From: Alphaproteobacteria bacterium
GTDB taxonomy: Bacteria; Pseudomonadota; Alphaproteobacteria; Ferrovibrionales; Ferrovibrionaceae
Reading direction: 5' to 3'
DNA length: 64,000 bases
NCBI GenBank assembly: GCA_017307375.1
Contig: JAFKFH010000009.1
Location: 186,001-250,000 of the forward strand
The position numbers and the translations under genes were made by a program. The notes under the pieces are model-generated. The model saw only the letters and a list, made by a program, of their open reading frames with translations, searched no databases and was not told the origin of the DNA. Below, piece after piece: positions 63,587 to 64,000 of the stretch (positions are counted from its first letter, which is position 1; each line of letters starts with the position of its first letter).

Positions 63587-64000
63587 ATGAACAGCCCGAT
63601 TCTCCTCGACGGTCCCCGCGTCGCCCCGGCATCCGGCACGGCGACGCACCTGGTCGTGCTGGTCCATGGCTATGGCGCCGACGGCAGCGACCTCATCGGT
63701 CTGGCGCCCCACTGGCAGCGCCTGCTGCCGCAGGCCGCCTTCGTCGCACCGAACGCGCCGGAGCGGATCCCCGGCATGCCCTGGGGCTATCAGTGGTTTT
63801 CGCTGAGCGCCTATGACCCGGACATGCTGCGGCGCGATCCGGTCCTGGCGCCCGGCATCTATCAGGAAATGCGCGAGGGCGCGGCGCGCGCGGCGGCGCC
63901 GCTGGCCGCGTTCCTCGACGCCGAACTGGCGCGCCACCGGCTGGGGCCGGACCGGCTGGCGCTGGTCGGGTTCAGCCAGGGGACGATGATGGCGCTGCAG
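63587..64000 (+). CDS. Phospholipase/carboxylesterase-type alpha/beta hydrolase, 5' part
   Basis: The gene runs off the window; 138 codons are visible from ATG 63587. The sequence has 'HLVVLVHGYGADGSDLIGLAPHWQ' (oxyanion region) and the nucleophile elbow 'LVGFSQGTMM' (Ser in GFSQG). These are features of the family 2 carboxylesterases (YpfH-like, about 220 residues), so some 80 residues are outside. The Asp and His of the triad are not visible. It is divergent from gluQ with 64 bp between. Confidence 0.88.
   Translation, partial: MNSPILLDGPRVAPASGTATHLVVLVHGYGADGSDLIGLAPHWQRLLPQAAFVAPNAPERIPGMPWGYQWFSLSAYDPDMLRRDPVLAPGIYQEMREGAARAAAPLAAFLDAELARHRLGPDRLALVGFSQGTMMALQ

Overview
The window is GC-rich (about two thirds G+C) chromosomal DNA from an alphaproteobacterium. 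Supporting signs are a short aa3-type cytochrome oxidase subunit IV ahead of a three-subunit proton-translocating transhydrogenase, a fused indolepyruvate:ferredoxin oxidoreductase, an LpxH-like phosphoesterase paired with a GT4 glycosyltransferase, GluQ-RS and a short ribosomal protein S21. The style resembles free-living Rhodospirillales-type bacteria, but the order is an inference. I see no rRNA, tRNA or CRISPR array.

Bases 1 to about 4,190 are one end of a Mu-like transposable phage or element. It holds the 3' end of the transposase (A-like), a MuB-like ATPase, a small unknown gene, a protein resembling DnaA domain IV, Gam, another unknown gene, GemA and Mor, all on the plus strand and tightly packed. 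Straight after Mor the element stops inside a host hybrid histidine kinase, whose receiver domain is cut off. No middle or late phage genes lie between Mor and the junction.

Bases 4,155-13,844 are a signalling block: the broken kinase, a transmembrane chemoreceptor, a soluble chemoreceptor with three PAS domains in an exact 366-bp tandem repeat, a PAS/kinase/receiver protein, an HD hydrolase and a YqaA-type membrane protein. Bases 13,845-18,607 hold a flavin amine oxidase translationally coupled to two glycosyltransferases. Next come chromate resistance (rhodanese-ChrB and ChrA), a DUF4410-like secreted protein and rpsU with its terminator.

Bases 22,000-30,950 are mainly minus strand: an MFS transporter with a divergent AraC regulator, an enoyl reductase-like dehydrogenase, the coxIV-pntAA-pntAB-pntB operon with a strong terminator, an NfeD/slipin pair, and a secreted lytic polysaccharide monooxygenase with a chitin-binding-type module. 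Bases 31,200-43,850 carry an EAL protein, an ABC1 kinase coupled to oligoendopeptidase F, two hotdog thioesterases coupled to a UDP-glucuronate-type epimerase, the 1160-residue fused indolepyruvate oxidoreductase, and the LpxH-like/GT4 pair.

Bases 43,900-50,200 contain an amino-acid-type binding protein with an ornithine cyclodeaminase family enzyme and a divergent LysR regulator, a polysaccharide flippase, an AraC regulator and a GST. Bases 50,225-53,854 group CYTH-CHAD, PPK2 and a His-rich CobW-type GTPase, which suggests polyphosphate and metal handling. Bases 53,851-57,489 are an ABC importer with a duplicated permease and no binding protein, plus a GNAT. Bases 57,611-62,686 run from a PA14 protein through an envelope-spanning set: LolD-like ATPase, FtsX-type permease, LolA-like carrier and beta-barrel. 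The window ends with GluQ-RS and the start of a carboxylesterase.

The best candidates for a little-described system are the truncated or early-only Mu-like element, the oxidase/two-glycosyltransferase operon, and the ATPase/permease/carrier/barrel operon.
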